Positions 12,025 to 21,957 of a stretch of 64,000 nt of DNA are shown here, one piece after another (the stretch's first letter is position 1; each line of letters opens with the position of its first letter). The stretch spans positions 7,006,001 to 7,070,000 of the forward strand of contig NC_065905.1 in NCBI RefSeq assembly GCF_905147045.1, written 5' to 3'. A program made the position numbers and the translations under genes. The DNA is from Nymphalis io. Lineage: Eukaryota > Arthropoda > Insecta > Lepidoptera > Nymphalidae. Under the pieces are notes generated by a model. That model made no database searches. It saw only the letters and a list, made by a program, of their open reading frames with translations, and was not told the DNA's origin.

Positions 12025-12034
12025 TGGCGACGAG
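12025..12034 (+). promoter_or_regulatory. Primer-binding site for tRNA-Ser(GCT)
   Basis: TGGCGACGAG begins one base after the 5' LTR. It is complementary to CTCGTCGCCA, the 3' end of the animal tRNA-Ser whose acceptor starts GACGAG (anticodon GCT). Ten contiguous matches. Priming by tRNA-Ser is known for Mag-type elements. Confidence 0.85.
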
Positions 12035-12086
12035 TCGGTTACATACCACGCGTTTATTTAAAAAGTTACAAATTAGTGTTTCAATA

Positions 12087-14615
12087 ATGCCTATTGGAAA
12101 ATTAGAACCATTCGATGTGAATTCTAAGCAGTGGCCGGCGTATATTAGAAGAGTAAAACAATACATTGTGCTAAATGAGATTAAAGAGGAACTGCATGTA
12201 CCGTTATTAATAACGGTTGTAGGAGAGGCTACCTATGCATTAATGTGCGATCTATGTTCGCCGGCACTTCCCGAAACGAAAAACTTCGATCAACTGGTAA
12301 AACTATTATCCGATCACCTAGAACCACAACGCTCAGAAATAGCCGAACGCCACGTGTTTCGGTTACGTAGACAACGCCCCGGCGAGCCTCTCATGGATTA
12401 TCTTCACAACCTTAAACACCTGGCAACAACATGTAATTTTGGGAGTACGCTGGAAGAAAACCTACGAGATCAATTTGTGTCTGGATTGGTCAATGAAGTG
12501 ATGCAATCTAGAATATTCGCGGAGAGAAATATCAAATTTAAGGAGGCGGTGGAGTTGGCTCTGGCGCTGGAGGCTGCAGAGAAGCACGCGGAGGTGAGCG
12601 GGGCGACGTCGGTCCCGACTACGGCCTCGTGTGCAGGCGGCGAGGGCGCAGAAGCCCTGCATCAGGCGAGCGACCGGCGCGGCCCGGCGCGGCGGCCCTC
12701 GGCTGTGGCCGGCGGCGGCGCGCGCGCCCGCGGCCGGAGGGATGCGGACGAGGTGCGCTGTTGGAGATGTGGGAAGTCTCATAGTGCTAATAAGTATCGT
12801 TATGCGCAATATAGTTGCGATAAATGTCAAAAAAAAGGGCATTTAAAAATTATGTGTGAGGAAGTGCGGAATCGTGCATTTGGGCGCAATAGCTATAATA
12901 ATTATGTTTTAGACGCGAGTGCCTCCGAGGATGAGGACTTCTTCAATATCGAATTGGCGGCTAAAGGTAATGGACCCTATTTTATCAAAGTGATAATCGA
13001 CGGTCATGTATTAGAATGTGAAATAGACACGGGGAGTCGTATCTCTGCCATTAGTGATCAACTTTTTAATAAATTATTCCCTAATAAAAAAATTAATACA
13101 GATAATCTCATTCTACGTTGTTATTCCGGGGCTCAAATTAAGTTCCTTGGTTATATTAATGTAAATGTTACTCTTAACGAAATTAAGGCGGAAAATCTAG
13201 CTTTATACGTCATAGAAAATGGGTCGCGCCCTTTAGTGGGCCGTGATTGGATGCGCGCTTTGAATATTAAAAAAATAACGTTAAAAGAAATTGTGGAAGA
13301 TAATTTTATAGACTGTTTAATAAACGAATTTCCTGAAGTGTTTACAGATAAGTTAGGTACGTGTAAGAAAACAATTCAATTGCATCTCACGGATAAGGAA
13401 CCGGTTTATGTAAGGGCACGCCCCGTTCCCCTCGCGCTGCGCGGCCGCGTCGAGAACGAGCTCGAGCGCCTCGAGCGCGAGGGTTATACCTACCGCGTGG
13501 ACCACTCGGAGTACGGAACTCCGATCGTCCCCGTGGTGAAGGAATGCGGCGAAATACGTATTTGCGGGGACTATAAAATTACGATAAACCCGAAATTAAA
13601 ACGTGATTATTACCCTTTGCCTCGTATAGAGGAATTGTTTGCAGCATTGAGTGGGGGTGAGGAGTTTTCAAAAATTGACTTGAAACACTCATATCAACAA
13701 GTCCTTTTATCAGAGGAATCTCAACCTTATACCGCGATCACTACTCATATCGGCACCTTCGTATATCGCCGCACACCTTTCGGGTTATCATGTATACCGG
13801 AAAAATTTCAAAAAATTATGGAAGAGACGCTCCGAGGGGTTCCCGGTACGGTAGTGTTTTTAGATGATATATGTGTGACAGGTTCTAATAGACAAATACA
13901 TATGAGTAATTTACGAGCTGTGCTGGAACGGTTACGGTCTATGGGTTTCACGGTAAAATTAAACAAATGTAGTTTCTTGAAATTTAACGTCAAATATTTA
14001 GGCTTTATTATAGATAGATTAGGCTTGCACCCCGATAATAAAAAAATATCAGCTATATGCGATGCGCCACGACCGGAAAATGTTACTCAGTTAAAGAGTT
14101 TTTTAGGAATGCTAAACTATTATGGTAAATTCATTCAAAATCTTAGTATAATTTTACATCCCTTACATAGTTTACTAAAAAAAAATGTTGAATGGAATTG
14201 GAACGTGGATTGTGAAGCGGCTTTTTCTAAGGCTAAGAGTGTATTGACAGGGGATAAGGTGCTGGCACACTACGAAGAGGGCCGGCCGTTGGTGTTGTCG
14301 GTGGATAGCAGCCCGTACGGGCTGGGCGCCGTTCTCGCGCACCACTACCCGGACGGCAGCGAGCGCCCCGTGAGCTGCGTGTCGCGCACGCTTAATAGTG
14401 CAGAAATTAATTATAGCCAACTTGATAAAGAAGCGTTAGCTATCTTTTTTGGGATTATTAAACATCATCAATATCTTTTCGGTAGACGATTTGTACTACG
14501 AACGGATCATCAACCGTTAAGTTACATTTTTAGTCCAAAATGCGGTATCCCTCAAACGGCTGCAAGTCGCTTGCAGCGCTGGCGGCGCGGTTATCGGCTT
14601 ACGAATTTTCGGTAG
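12087..14615 (+). CDS. Gag-Pol of the gypsy element, first part (Gag, protease, RT, RNase H)
   Basis: ATG at 12,087 is preferred over the frame's first ATG at 11,997, which lies inside the LTR. Gag covers about residues 1-290 and ends with two zinc knuckles. The first has Tyr where the last Cys should be (CWRCGKSH...KY); the second is an intact C-X2-C-X4-H-X4-C. The protease active site DTGS is near residue 314. The reverse transcriptase has its catalytic motif FLDD at about residues 591-594 (aromatic-X-D-D type). RNase H starts near residue 735 with DSSPYGLGA. The frame then runs into a stop 11 residues after SRLQRW, because downstream coding continues in another frame. Gag and Pol appear as a single frame, so no programmed shift is seen between them. 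Between Gag and protease lies an Arg/Ala-rich GC-rich insert (about 12,600-12,745). Confidence 0.9.
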   Translation: MPIGKLEPFDVNSKQWPAYIRRVKQYIVLNEIKEELHVPLLITVVGEATYALMCDLCSPALPETKNFDQLVKLLSDHLEPQRSEIAERHVFRLRRQRPGEPLMDYLHNLKHLATTCNFGSTLEENLRDQFVSGLVNEVMQSRIFAERNIKFKEAVELALALEAAEKHAEVSGATSVPTTASCAGGEGAEALHQASDRRGPARRPSAVAGGGARARGRRDADEVRCWRCGKSHSANKYRYAQYSCDKCQKKGHLKIMCEEVRNRAFGRNSYNNYVLDASASEDEDFFNIELAAKGNGPYFIKVIIDGHVLECEIDTGSRISAISDQLFNKLFPNKKINTDNLILRCYSGAQIKFLGYINVNVTLNEIKAENLALYVIENGSRPLVGRDWMRALNIKKITLKEIVEDNFIDCLINEFPEVFTDKLGTCKKTIQLHLTDKEPVYVRARPVPLALRGRVENELERLEREGYTYRVDHSEYGTPIVPVVKECGEIRICGDYKITINPKLKRDYYPLPRIEELFAALSGGEEFSKIDLKHSYQQVLLSEESQPYTAITTHIGTFVYRRTPFGLSCIPEKFQKIMEETLRGVPGTVVFLDDICVTGSNRQIHMSNLRAVLERLRSMGFTVKLNKCSFLKFNVKYLGFIIDRLGLHPDNKKISAICDAPRPENVTQLKSFLGMLNYYGKFIQNLSIILHPLHSLLKKNVEWNWNVDCEAAFSKAKSVLTGDKVLAHYEEGRPLVLSVDSSPYGLGAVLAHHYPDGSERPVSCVSRTLNSAEINYSQLDKEALAIFFGIIKHHQYLFGRRFVLRTDHQPLSYIFSPKCGIPQTAASRLQRWRRGYRLTNFR

Positions 14616-15670
14616 AATTTGTGCGTTCGTGCGAGAACAGTCCGGCCGATGCGTCATCCCGCTTACCCCTGCCGTGCGAACACCGATCATCATCGCCTGC
14701 GCCGTTAAGTTATATCAATATAATAGACGATAACTTACCCATTAATTTTAAAGATGTTAGTCGCGAAACAAAGAAAGATCCATTAATAAGTAAGATCGTT
14801 GGTTATGTGTTGTTTGGATGGCCGTCTTATACGAAATGCGAGGAAGAAAAAGCTTATTTTAGTAGGAAAAACGAAATTGTTTTAGAATTAGGTTGTTTAA
14901 TTTATAAATATAGAATCATAGTACCGCCACAATTACGTAAAAAGATCTTGAAAGAAATACACGAAGGTCATCTTGGTATAAATAAAATGAAAAATGTATC
15001 AAGAAGTTATATCTATTGGCCTAATATTGATAGGGATATAGAAAATTTGTGTCGGAATTGCGAAGCGTGTCGCATGGTTCGAGACGCACCCCCGCGGGCT
15101 ATTTTGCATCCGTGGGAATTTCCTCTTCATCCGTGGCAACGCTTACATGCGGACTTCGCTGAATGTGCAGGAAAAAAAAATTTAATATTAATCGACGCGC
15201 ACTCCAAGTGGCTGGAAGTTGTATGTATGTTACGAACGGACGCAGATTCGACCATTTCCGTTTTAAGAACTATTTTTGCGAGATTCGGGCTTCCATCGCA
15301 ACTAGTTACGGATAACGGTCCCCCTTTCAGTTCTTTAGATTTTAATAATTATTGCATTTTAAACTGTATAAAGCATATATCAACGGCACCATACAGACCT
15401 CAAGGTAACGGCGCGGCTGAGAATGCCGTAAAAACCGTAAAAAAAGTCATAAAACGTGCAGTATACTTAAAAGAGGATGTGTCTTTGTCCCTATTGAAAT
15501 TTCTTTTTCAGTATCGAAACTGTGAAAATGCTACTACGGGAGTTTCTCCGGCCGTCGCGTTGTTAGGACGTCGCTTACGAAGACGTCTGGACGCGTTACG
15601 CGTTACGTCTGGACGGTGCAAGATAGGCAGGTTGCTAATAAAATGGGGTCAACACGTCAAATTAAAGTAG
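14575..15670 (+). pseudogene. Gypsy pol second part: RNase H end and integrase, out of frame
   Basis: Coding similarity resumes in the -1 frame at about 14,581, as expected for loss of one base in a G-rich stretch (CGCTGGCGGCG). It holds the end of RNase H, then the integrase zinc-binding region (two His at 14,959 and 14,968; a C-X2-C pair near 15,058-15,069). The catalytic D, D, E are at 15,152, 15,311 and 15,419, with 52 and 35 residues between them. All three catalytic residues are present, so the core looks sound except for its frame. The frame ends at 15,670 after a second break near 15,600. A programmed shift inside RNase H is not known for this family, so a disabling indel or an assembly error is the likely cause. 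Confidence 0.8.
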
Positions 15671-16092
15671 GTGATGACGTTATGGTACGCGATTATACTA
15701 AGAACGGAACTAAGTGGACAGGGGGAACTGTAACAGGTCAATCGGGTCCAGTGTCGTATAAAGTAGACGTGGGAGATGGAGTAACGTGGCGTAGACATCA
15801 CGATCAAGTGATTAACCTAAATAAAAAAGATCGGTTTTCTTTATCGCGGACTAATCAGCACGGCTCGGTAATTAACAAAGGGAAAAATGAGATCGAAAAT
15901 GTTAACGGGTCGGGGTCGGCTGATAGTGAGGCTGAGGAGGAGAGGTTTGAGGACGCGGCAGGGGAAGCCGAGGACAGTGGCCCGGGGACACGTTCATTGT
16001 CACCTGGACCGCGTCCCCCGACGCCTCCCCCTCCGAATGCTACTGCTAGAGATTTGCGCGCTTATAACCGCAGAATAAAAAAACATTGTTAA
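15608..16092 (+). pseudogene. Gypsy pol third part: integrase C-terminus and acidic/proline-rich tail
   Basis: Starts in a third frame with VQDRQVANKMGSTRQIK and then GDDVMVRDYTKNGTKWTGG, the SH3-like integrase C-terminal module with a GPVSYKV motif. After about residue 70 comes an acidic segment (EAEEERFEDAAGEAED) and a proline run (RPPTPPPP), ending at 16,092. No chromodomain is seen. The break lies beside a perfect 7-bp tandem repeat CGTTACG (15,594-15,607). That repeat alone shifts the frame by +1, while the observed change is -1, so it does not fully explain the break. Confidence 0.75.
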
Positions 16093-16303
16093 ACGTAATT
16101 TTAAGAGGTGTTTGTTTGTTTAGTTAGTTTAAGTATATATATATTATAATACATGTATAATTGTATATACATACATACGTATATATGTACCTAGAACCTA
16201 GATGTAGTTTTTATACCGTTAAATATTGTTTAAATACTGTTTGTTAATTAATAAGAATATAAACTTTACTGTTATAGCTATACTTTAAGTGTTTAAGTAA
16301 TTT

Positions 16304-16317
16304 AAAAAGGGGGAAAA
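16304..16317 (+). promoter_or_regulatory. Polypurine tract of the gypsy element
   Basis: AAAAAGGGGGAAAA abuts the 3' LTR, the standard plus-strand primer position. Confidence 0.9.
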
Positions 16318-16408
16318 TGGACGGTTTTATATTATAACTGTATGTAGGTATTTTTATATTCGCAATAAATCAGTCACCATCTTGCTCCTGTGTTTGATTG
16401 ACGTTCCA
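16318..16408 (+). repeat. 3' LTR of the gypsy element
   Basis: 91 bp, identical by eye to the 5' LTR at 11,933-12,023; followed by the target duplication TATAT. Confidence 0.95.
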
Positions 16409-16454
16409 TATATAAGCATATAATTTTAAACTGCATTTTAAAAAATCAGCAGTT

Positions 16455-16568
16455 TGACTCTATCCTCTTGCATCAAGGAGTGAGGGATGATCTGGGAAGG
16501 GCATATACATAAACGGCGAGTACCTTTCACATTTGAGATTTGCAAATCATATTGTCATCGTGGCAGAT
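16455..16568 (+). mobile_element. Degraded RTE LINE copy, left part
   Basis: Encodes, with frame breaks, the QGVRxGD region and then NGEYLSHLRFANHIVIVADT. This is the polymerase active-site segment seen intact as LRFADDIVI in the RTEs at 32 and 38 kb. The catalytic Asp pair has become Asn-His, so the enzyme is dead. Everything upstream in RTE is missing. The copy resumes at 17,710 after a second element interrupts it. Confidence 0.75.
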
Positions 16569-17709
16569 ACCAGAAGTCTTCTCTCCAAGCTGCCGGCATA
16601 TGGTCTGCCTGCTCAGCTATGCACCTGGATTGCCAGCTTCCTACACAAGCGTAGCCTTCGTGTTTTAGTAGATGGTTGCGCTTCACAATTCTATGTAGTG
16701 AATGCTGGGGTCCCCCAGGGATCTGTGCTATCTCCCACACTCTTTCTTTTGCATATCAATGATATGCTCTCCCTTGGGAACATACATTGCTATGCAGATG
16801 ATAATACAGTGCATGGTGGATACCACGGACGCGCAGTCGCTGGGTGGGCGGAAACTGAGGAGAGGCGAGAGAATCTTGTCATTGAACTCGATAGGACGTT
16901 AGAGCTCATCGCCAAATGGGGTTCTGATAATCTTGTTGAGTTTAATGGCTTGTTGAGTTTAATGCCTTGGATACAAAGCAAAATCGTCATGCTGGGGATG
17001 GACGTTCGCTGCGACCTTAGTCCAAGGGATTACATCGAGGCTATTATAAAAACAGCTTCACGGAAACTCGGAGTTCTGAACAAGGTGCGGCGTTTTTTCA
17101 CGCCACAACAACTGTGCCTGTTATACAAAACACAGGTACGGTCTTGCGTTGAATATTGCTCGCACCTTTGGGATGGCTCCGCTAAGTACCTACTGGAGGC
17201 CTTGGACCGGTTGCAGCGACATGCAGTACGCATTATTGGCGACGTAAAGGTCACAAACACCCTTGAACCTTTACAATTGCGTCGCGAGATAGCAGCACTG
17301 AGCGCTTTCTATCGACTGTATCACGGCGAGTGCTCTGAGGAATTATTCTCTCTAATTCCTGCTTCCCCCTTCCTTCTTAAGTCCACGCGAGCTAGTTCTC
17401 GATGTCATCGCCTAACTGTGATATCAATTCCATCGCGCACAAAGAAATTTGGCAACTCTTTTCTTTGTCGCACTACCAAAAAATGGAATTCCTGACCAGC
17501 TCACGTGTTCCCCTCCTCTTACAACCCGGGTTCCTTCAAACGAGGCGTGAAGAGGCATCTTGCGGGCCGGCAAGGCGGTGACGGCTAGTACAGAACATTT
17601 TTCCCGACTGTAAAGGCCGTCGTCGCGTCTGGACTCTACTACCACTTACCATCAGGTGGAGTAGAGTCATTTGCCATCCCGGACATATAAAAAAAAAAAA
17701 GAAAGAAAT
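16569..17709 (+). mobile_element. CR1-like non-LTR retrotransposon, 5'-truncated, inserted in the RTE copy
   Basis: Codes in one frame for the reverse transcriptase 3' half: VNAGVPQGSVLSPTLFLLHI, then CYADDNTVH (catalytic YADD intact), then a C-terminal region with EYCSHLWDGS and a LEALDRLQRHAVRI block. A stop codon at 17,493-17,495 interrupts the frame in the WNSLP motif, and coding similarity continues in the same frame to 17,588. It ends at an A-rich tail (about 17,690-17,709). The N-terminal endonuclease is absent, so this is a dead 5'-truncated insertion. The clade (CR1 versus Jockey) is inferred. No clear target duplication was found. Confidence 0.8.
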
Positions 17710-18418
17710 GCAATATACGGTGAGCAGCCTGGCTGATTCTTCTGCTCGAATTGATCTCCGAATGAACTTGGACAAAACCAAGATAATGTTCAATAAACAC
17801 GTTAATCCGGAACCAATAGCTCTTAACGGAGTTCCTCTCGAAGTTGTTCAAGAGTATGTGTACCTTGGGCAAATTTTGCAGTTGGGTCGAAACAACTTCG
17901 AGAAGGAGGCACGCAGAAGAGTACAGCTGCGCTGGGCAGCGTATCAGAAACGGTCAAGTTTTACCGTGATGTAAAATGATACCGTAATGTTTGAAGACAA
18001 AGGTTTTTAACGAGTGCGTTTTATCGGTAATGATCTACGGAGCCGAGCCATGAACACTGACTGTGCATTTGGTCCACAGTTTAATAGTCGCTCAGCGAGC
18101 TATGGAGACGGCTATACTCAGAGTTTCTCTGAAGGATCGAATTCCAAATATGGTGATCCGACAGAGAACCAAAGTTATCGACAAAGCTCAAAGGATTAGT
18201 AAGCTGACTGATAACCATTGGAGTAAACGTGTTCTGGAGTAAAGATCACGCCTTGGCAAACACAGCGTTGGACGCCCTCCAGCTAGGTGGAGTGACGATA
18301 TACGAAAAGAGGCTGGCAGCGAATAGAAATTGAGAGCTGAAAATCGAGCTCAGTGGCGTGCCATTGGAGCGTTCAATGTCCAGCAGTGCACAGCAAAGAG
18401 AGGATGATGATGATGAAG
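17710..18418 (+). mobile_element. Degraded RTE LINE copy, right part
   Basis: Continues the RTE copy from 16,455. LRMNLDKTKIMFNKHV, then EYVYLGQILQLGRNNFEKEA match the intact RTEs at 32 and 38 kb. Several frameshifts follow. It ends in GATGATGATGATGA, the same kind of tail repeat as the RTE at 40,600. Confidence 0.8.
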
Positions 18419-18552
18419 ATATTAATAAAAATAAACAAAATTTCCATTCCCCATCTTGTCGTAAAACTAATGAGGCTAAAATTTGGAAAATAATAGGAAA
18501 TGTTTATATAATACTCATACTTGACAGAAAAACATAAACAATCAAAGCCAAT

Positions 18553-18804
18553 TGACGAGCTGGTTGGCGTGGTTGGTAGATACTTGTCTTTCACGCCGAT
18601 TGTTTTGGGTTCGATTCCCACCCAGGACAGACATTTGTGTGCATAAACATGTCTGTTTGTCCTGAGTATTTACAAAAGAAAAGTAGTATATGTAGTATAT
18701 CAGTTGTCTGGTTTCCATAGCACAAGTTTTGTACAAGCTTAATTTGGGATCAGGTGGCCGTGTGTGAAAAATGTCCCAGGATATTATTATTATTATTATT
18801 ATTA
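18553..18804 (+). repeat. SINE family D copy
   Basis: tRNA-like head (GAGCTGGTTGGCGTGGTTGG) with a box-B-like GGGTTCGATTCCC, a body with ACATTTGTGTGCATAAACATG, and the end GTCCCAGGATATTATTATT with an (ATT)n tail. A fuller inverted copy is at 19,655-19,952. Confidence 0.85.
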
Positions 18805-19159
18805 CAATTTAAATTCCAAAAGGAAAATAAAATTAAAATACTTATAATTTTTTATATAATAAAAAGGGCTCTTACCATGATGTAGCTAATCCCTACCTTC
18901 CTCAATTAAAATAGAAATGAAATATTTATATTTTTATTATTTAAATATTGTATTAGATCGTGATTTTATCTAGTTAGTTAGGATCCTTATAATGTTGTTT
19001 TCGTAATAACCGTGTTCTTTTAGAATGTCAGAGATCACATGTTCAGCAAACTATAGAGGAGTCAAATAAAACTATGTTTATCTTTTAATACGTTTTTATT
19101 ATAAATATTTTGTTTTATGTATTAGGTTAATAAATGCAAGTTATTATTAATTGAGTGAA

Positions 19160-19440
19160 ATTGTAAATAATTTCCGTAATGAGATCCCGATCTCATTTCC
19201 TTTAACACACTCTTACGAGTAGTTGAAGGATGTCGCTCCTTCCCGATTTTATATATTTATTTGATTCAGCAAAGTATAAAAGGGGGAGGAGGCTGAATTG
19301 GCTCCACACCCGCCATTAGCTATAGGCTCCGACTTCCTCGAGCCGTAGCTGAGGTGTATAAAAGACTAAAAGTCTCATCAATAAACTAGACCGTAGTCCA
19401 GTAGTAACTGCGGTGTGTAAAAGTAGCCATATCCACAACA
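19160..19440 (+). promoter_or_regulatory. LTR-like or promoter-like segment
   Basis: Contains TATAAAAGGGGG (TATA box at 19,275-19,282), GC-richer sequence after it, a second TATAAAAG near 19,359 and AATAAA at 19,380-19,385. This is the promoter-then-polyA order expected of an LTR. No second LTR, primer site or coding follows, so if it is retroviral it is a solo LTR. A cellular promoter is the alternative. Confidence 0.3.
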
Positions 19441-19654
19441 ATAATAATAAAAATAAAGAACAAAGTCCAAAGTTCAAACAGTCAAAGCTGTAGAAAACCC
19501 TAAGTCAAGCCCAAGCCCAAGGATAAGCCCTAGGTTGTAATAATACAGTTAAATCAATGATTCTCATACCAGCTTAAGTGCACAACCGCAAGGCGGCCCA
19601 ATGTAGGCAAAACGCTTTACGTTGATATCCACTAACGTGGATTGTCGTTATTAT

Positions 19655-19952
19655 AATAATAATATCCTGGGACATTTTTCACACAATGCCATCTGATCCC
19701 AAATTAAGCTTGTGCAAAGCTTGTGCTGTGGAAACCAGACACCTGATATACTGTATGTATGTATTTACAAAATAAAAGTAGTATATGTACTACTTTTCTT
19801 TTGTAAATACATACTTATATAGATAATTACACCCAGACTCAGGACAAACAGACATGTTCATGCACACAAATGTCTGTCCTGGGTGGGAATCGAACCCACA
19901 ACCTTCGGCGTGAAAGGCAAGTATCAACCAACCATGCCAACCGGCTCGTCTA
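19655..19952 (-). repeat. SINE family D, full-length inverted copy
   Basis: Reads on the minus strand from the tRNA-like head (GAGCCGGTTGGCATGGTTGG) through GGGTTCGATTCCCACCCAGG to GTCCCAGGATATTATTATTA. It includes a short self-complementary AAAAGTAGTA...TACTACTTTT segment that the copy at 18,553 lacks. The two copies, 850 bp apart in opposite orientation, could pair as a large hairpin. Confidence 0.85.
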
Positions 19953-20024
19953 AATATGTTTTAATTCCAACCATTGTGGAACAATATTCAATAATATAAA
20001 TATTAATTAAAAAAATATATATAA

Positions 20025-20235
20025 TGCTCATCACATCACCTATTCTACCATCAAAAAGCTAGACTTTGTATTATTGTGTTCCGGTTGAAAGGGTGAGTGA
20101 ACGCATTGGTGGTCTAAGGAATGGTAAATTTTTTTTATAGTGCCAAAGATAGGCATCTGTGCTGTAAGAAGGATGGTGGTGAAAACTTACCGTCAGAAAG
20201 ATCATCTGCCCGTCTACGTCTACGTAATATATTAC
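20025..20235 (+). repeat. SINE-like family A, degraded copy
   Basis: TATTGTGTTCCGGTTGAAAG, GTGAGTGA, then ACTTACCGTCAG and GCCCGTCTACGTCTACGTAA match family order. The middle is rearranged. Confidence 0.5.
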
Positions 20236-20584
20236 AACAACAATACGAAGCATTGCTTTGGCGATGTAATAAATTGGTAGCGGTGGGTTCTTCCATCAGG
20301 TTATATACTTGGGAAGCATTGTAAATTGTAAGCTGTGTCAAAAAATTCGAAGAAGAAGTTTTCGATTAAATTCGTAATCCGATTGGTTTACGAAAGCAAC
20401 CTTACAATCACAGTGGGCTGGCAAGCAAGTAGATTTCTTATCATAACAATGTACTTTTCAAGTTTCTAAATTTTTAAATATTGTTGTATTGTTGTAGATT
20501 ATTTTTTTGTTTTTAATTTTATTTTATATAGATAATAAAAACAAATAAAATATAACCAGCTAAGTTTCTAAATTAACATAACAT

Positions 20585-20586
<2 letters not shown>

Positions 20587-20616
<30 letters not shown>

Positions 20617-20620
20617 TATA
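20587..20620. repeat. (TA)n microsatellite
   Basis: Near-perfect TA dinucleotide run. Confidence 0.85.
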
Positions 20621-20639
20621 AATGATAATTAAAATAAAT

Positions 20640-21950
20640 TTAATAGAAGACAATAAAAATTTACAAACCCTCCCGACAAACACAACAAATGATTAGATAC
20701 ATTTTAAATGAGACATGAAATCTTATCTTAAAACACAGTAACCTTTTATTAGATTTTCAGACATAAACGCTCATAGAAAATTTAGATGAGCGTGTTCTAA
20801 GTATTAAAAGGCAATTTGAATTAAATTGTATTTCTTGCGTGTACTGGATCTTTAAACAAGGATAGAGTTTGTTGACCCTAACCCGGCCATTCTTATATTC
20901 TCGGAATCAATATTTTCTTCATGTTAGGTTGAATTTTAAAATTTTCACTTAACACGTTTATATAATTTTATATATGTGTAACAAGTTTATATTAAATATA
21001 CATGACACAAGATATGTTATTCGATTAATATAAATTTAGATAATAAAATGGCGATTATTATGATTGTCTATCGACGCATATCTTAGACTATATATGATTA
21101 TTTATTCATTTACATATATATTTAAAAAAAAACTAGTGTATTTTCTGCCGGTTTATTCAAAATAATCTACATTTCGAATCGATAGCATTAACTAAACTTT
21201 AGGGATTAAAACTGAAAACAGACAATATTGACGCTTAAAACGTAGTTATACAAACCAGCATTACTATTCTCTAAGATTTCACTTTGTGTCTTACTAATGA
21301 AATGTTGATATAATATTCTCATTAATATTATAATACTCAGTCGTATATCTTTCTGACATTCCTCAATCGTATATCCCAGCCAATTCTGACTGAAAATTAC
21401 TAATAGAATAGTTGATTGCATCTTGCTTTTTTACGGTAAGTTGTATTCAACGCCCATGTCGTGTAATAAAATATTACCATTCCCTGTACCGTTATACTTT
21501 ATTATGGTATAATAATACCGGTAGTTATGGTAGTAAGATTCTTGTTAACATAAAATATACTTATTATTAATTAAGAGAATAGAAAAAAATTCCGGAGCTA
21601 TTCAAAAGCTTTTCGAAGCCAAAGAAAAGCACAAGAAAGTATTGAACGTTTCAGATTTACTTTTATCACCGGAAATAAAATAACTGTGTCTCCACGTCTG
21701 GAGCAAATACCAAACAAACATGTGAAAAACTGTAATTTACTTTTTAGGATAATTTTCCGCGCGGCAAAAAAACTTGATGTGATAAAGTACGAGTAATGTG
21801 ATGTGACCCCAGGCTTGCTTGGAACTTCGCCAGAACTCCGTGAATTGAAAACATCGTATTTTGCATCTTACTTCTGATATTAATATTTAAAATTGTTTAT
21901 AGATCAAGTTGATACATAAAATTGTCTGCGTGTATTAACTAAGTAAAAGT
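20640..21950. other. AT-rich DNA, no gene seen
   Basis: No supported gene or repeat. Short frames here look compositional. Confidence 0.45.
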
Positions 21951-21957
21951 CCCATAC

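Larger units (their letters stand above)
11933..16408 (+). mobile_element. Ty3/gypsy LTR retrotransposon, Mag-like, complete but frame-broken
   Basis: A whole element of 4,476 bp. Two identical 91-bp LTRs begin TGG and end CCA. The insertion is flanked by the 5-bp duplication TATAT (11,928-11,932 and 16,409-16,413). A primer-binding site and polypurine tract sit in the standard places. Order inside: Gag with zinc knuckles, protease, reverse transcriptase, RNase H, integrase, and an acidic/proline-rich tail. There is no envelope gene. Very short LTRs plus a tRNA-Ser primer fit the Mag lineage first described from silkworm; that assignment is inference. Two frame changes in pol (near 14,581 and 15,600) should prevent a full polyprotein. 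Confidence 0.93.

Noticed and set aside
11997..12086. First ATG of the gypsy frame as the Gag start
   Set aside because: It lies in the 5' LTR and spans the primer-binding site; the ATG at 12,087 after the primer site is the normal place.
12462..12842. 126-codon minus-strand frame opposite gypsy Gag
   Set aside because: It is a shadow of the GC-rich Gag segment; Arg/Ala-rich and without motifs.
14570..14600. Programmed ribosomal frameshift in gypsy pol
   Set aside because: It falls inside RNase H, with no slippery heptamer or precedent; a one-base loss is simpler.
18553..18625. True tRNA gene
   Set aside because: Box-A/B-like strings exist but the cloverleaf does not close and the sequence continues into a repeated SINE body; the same applies at 7,770, 26,750 and 44,150.
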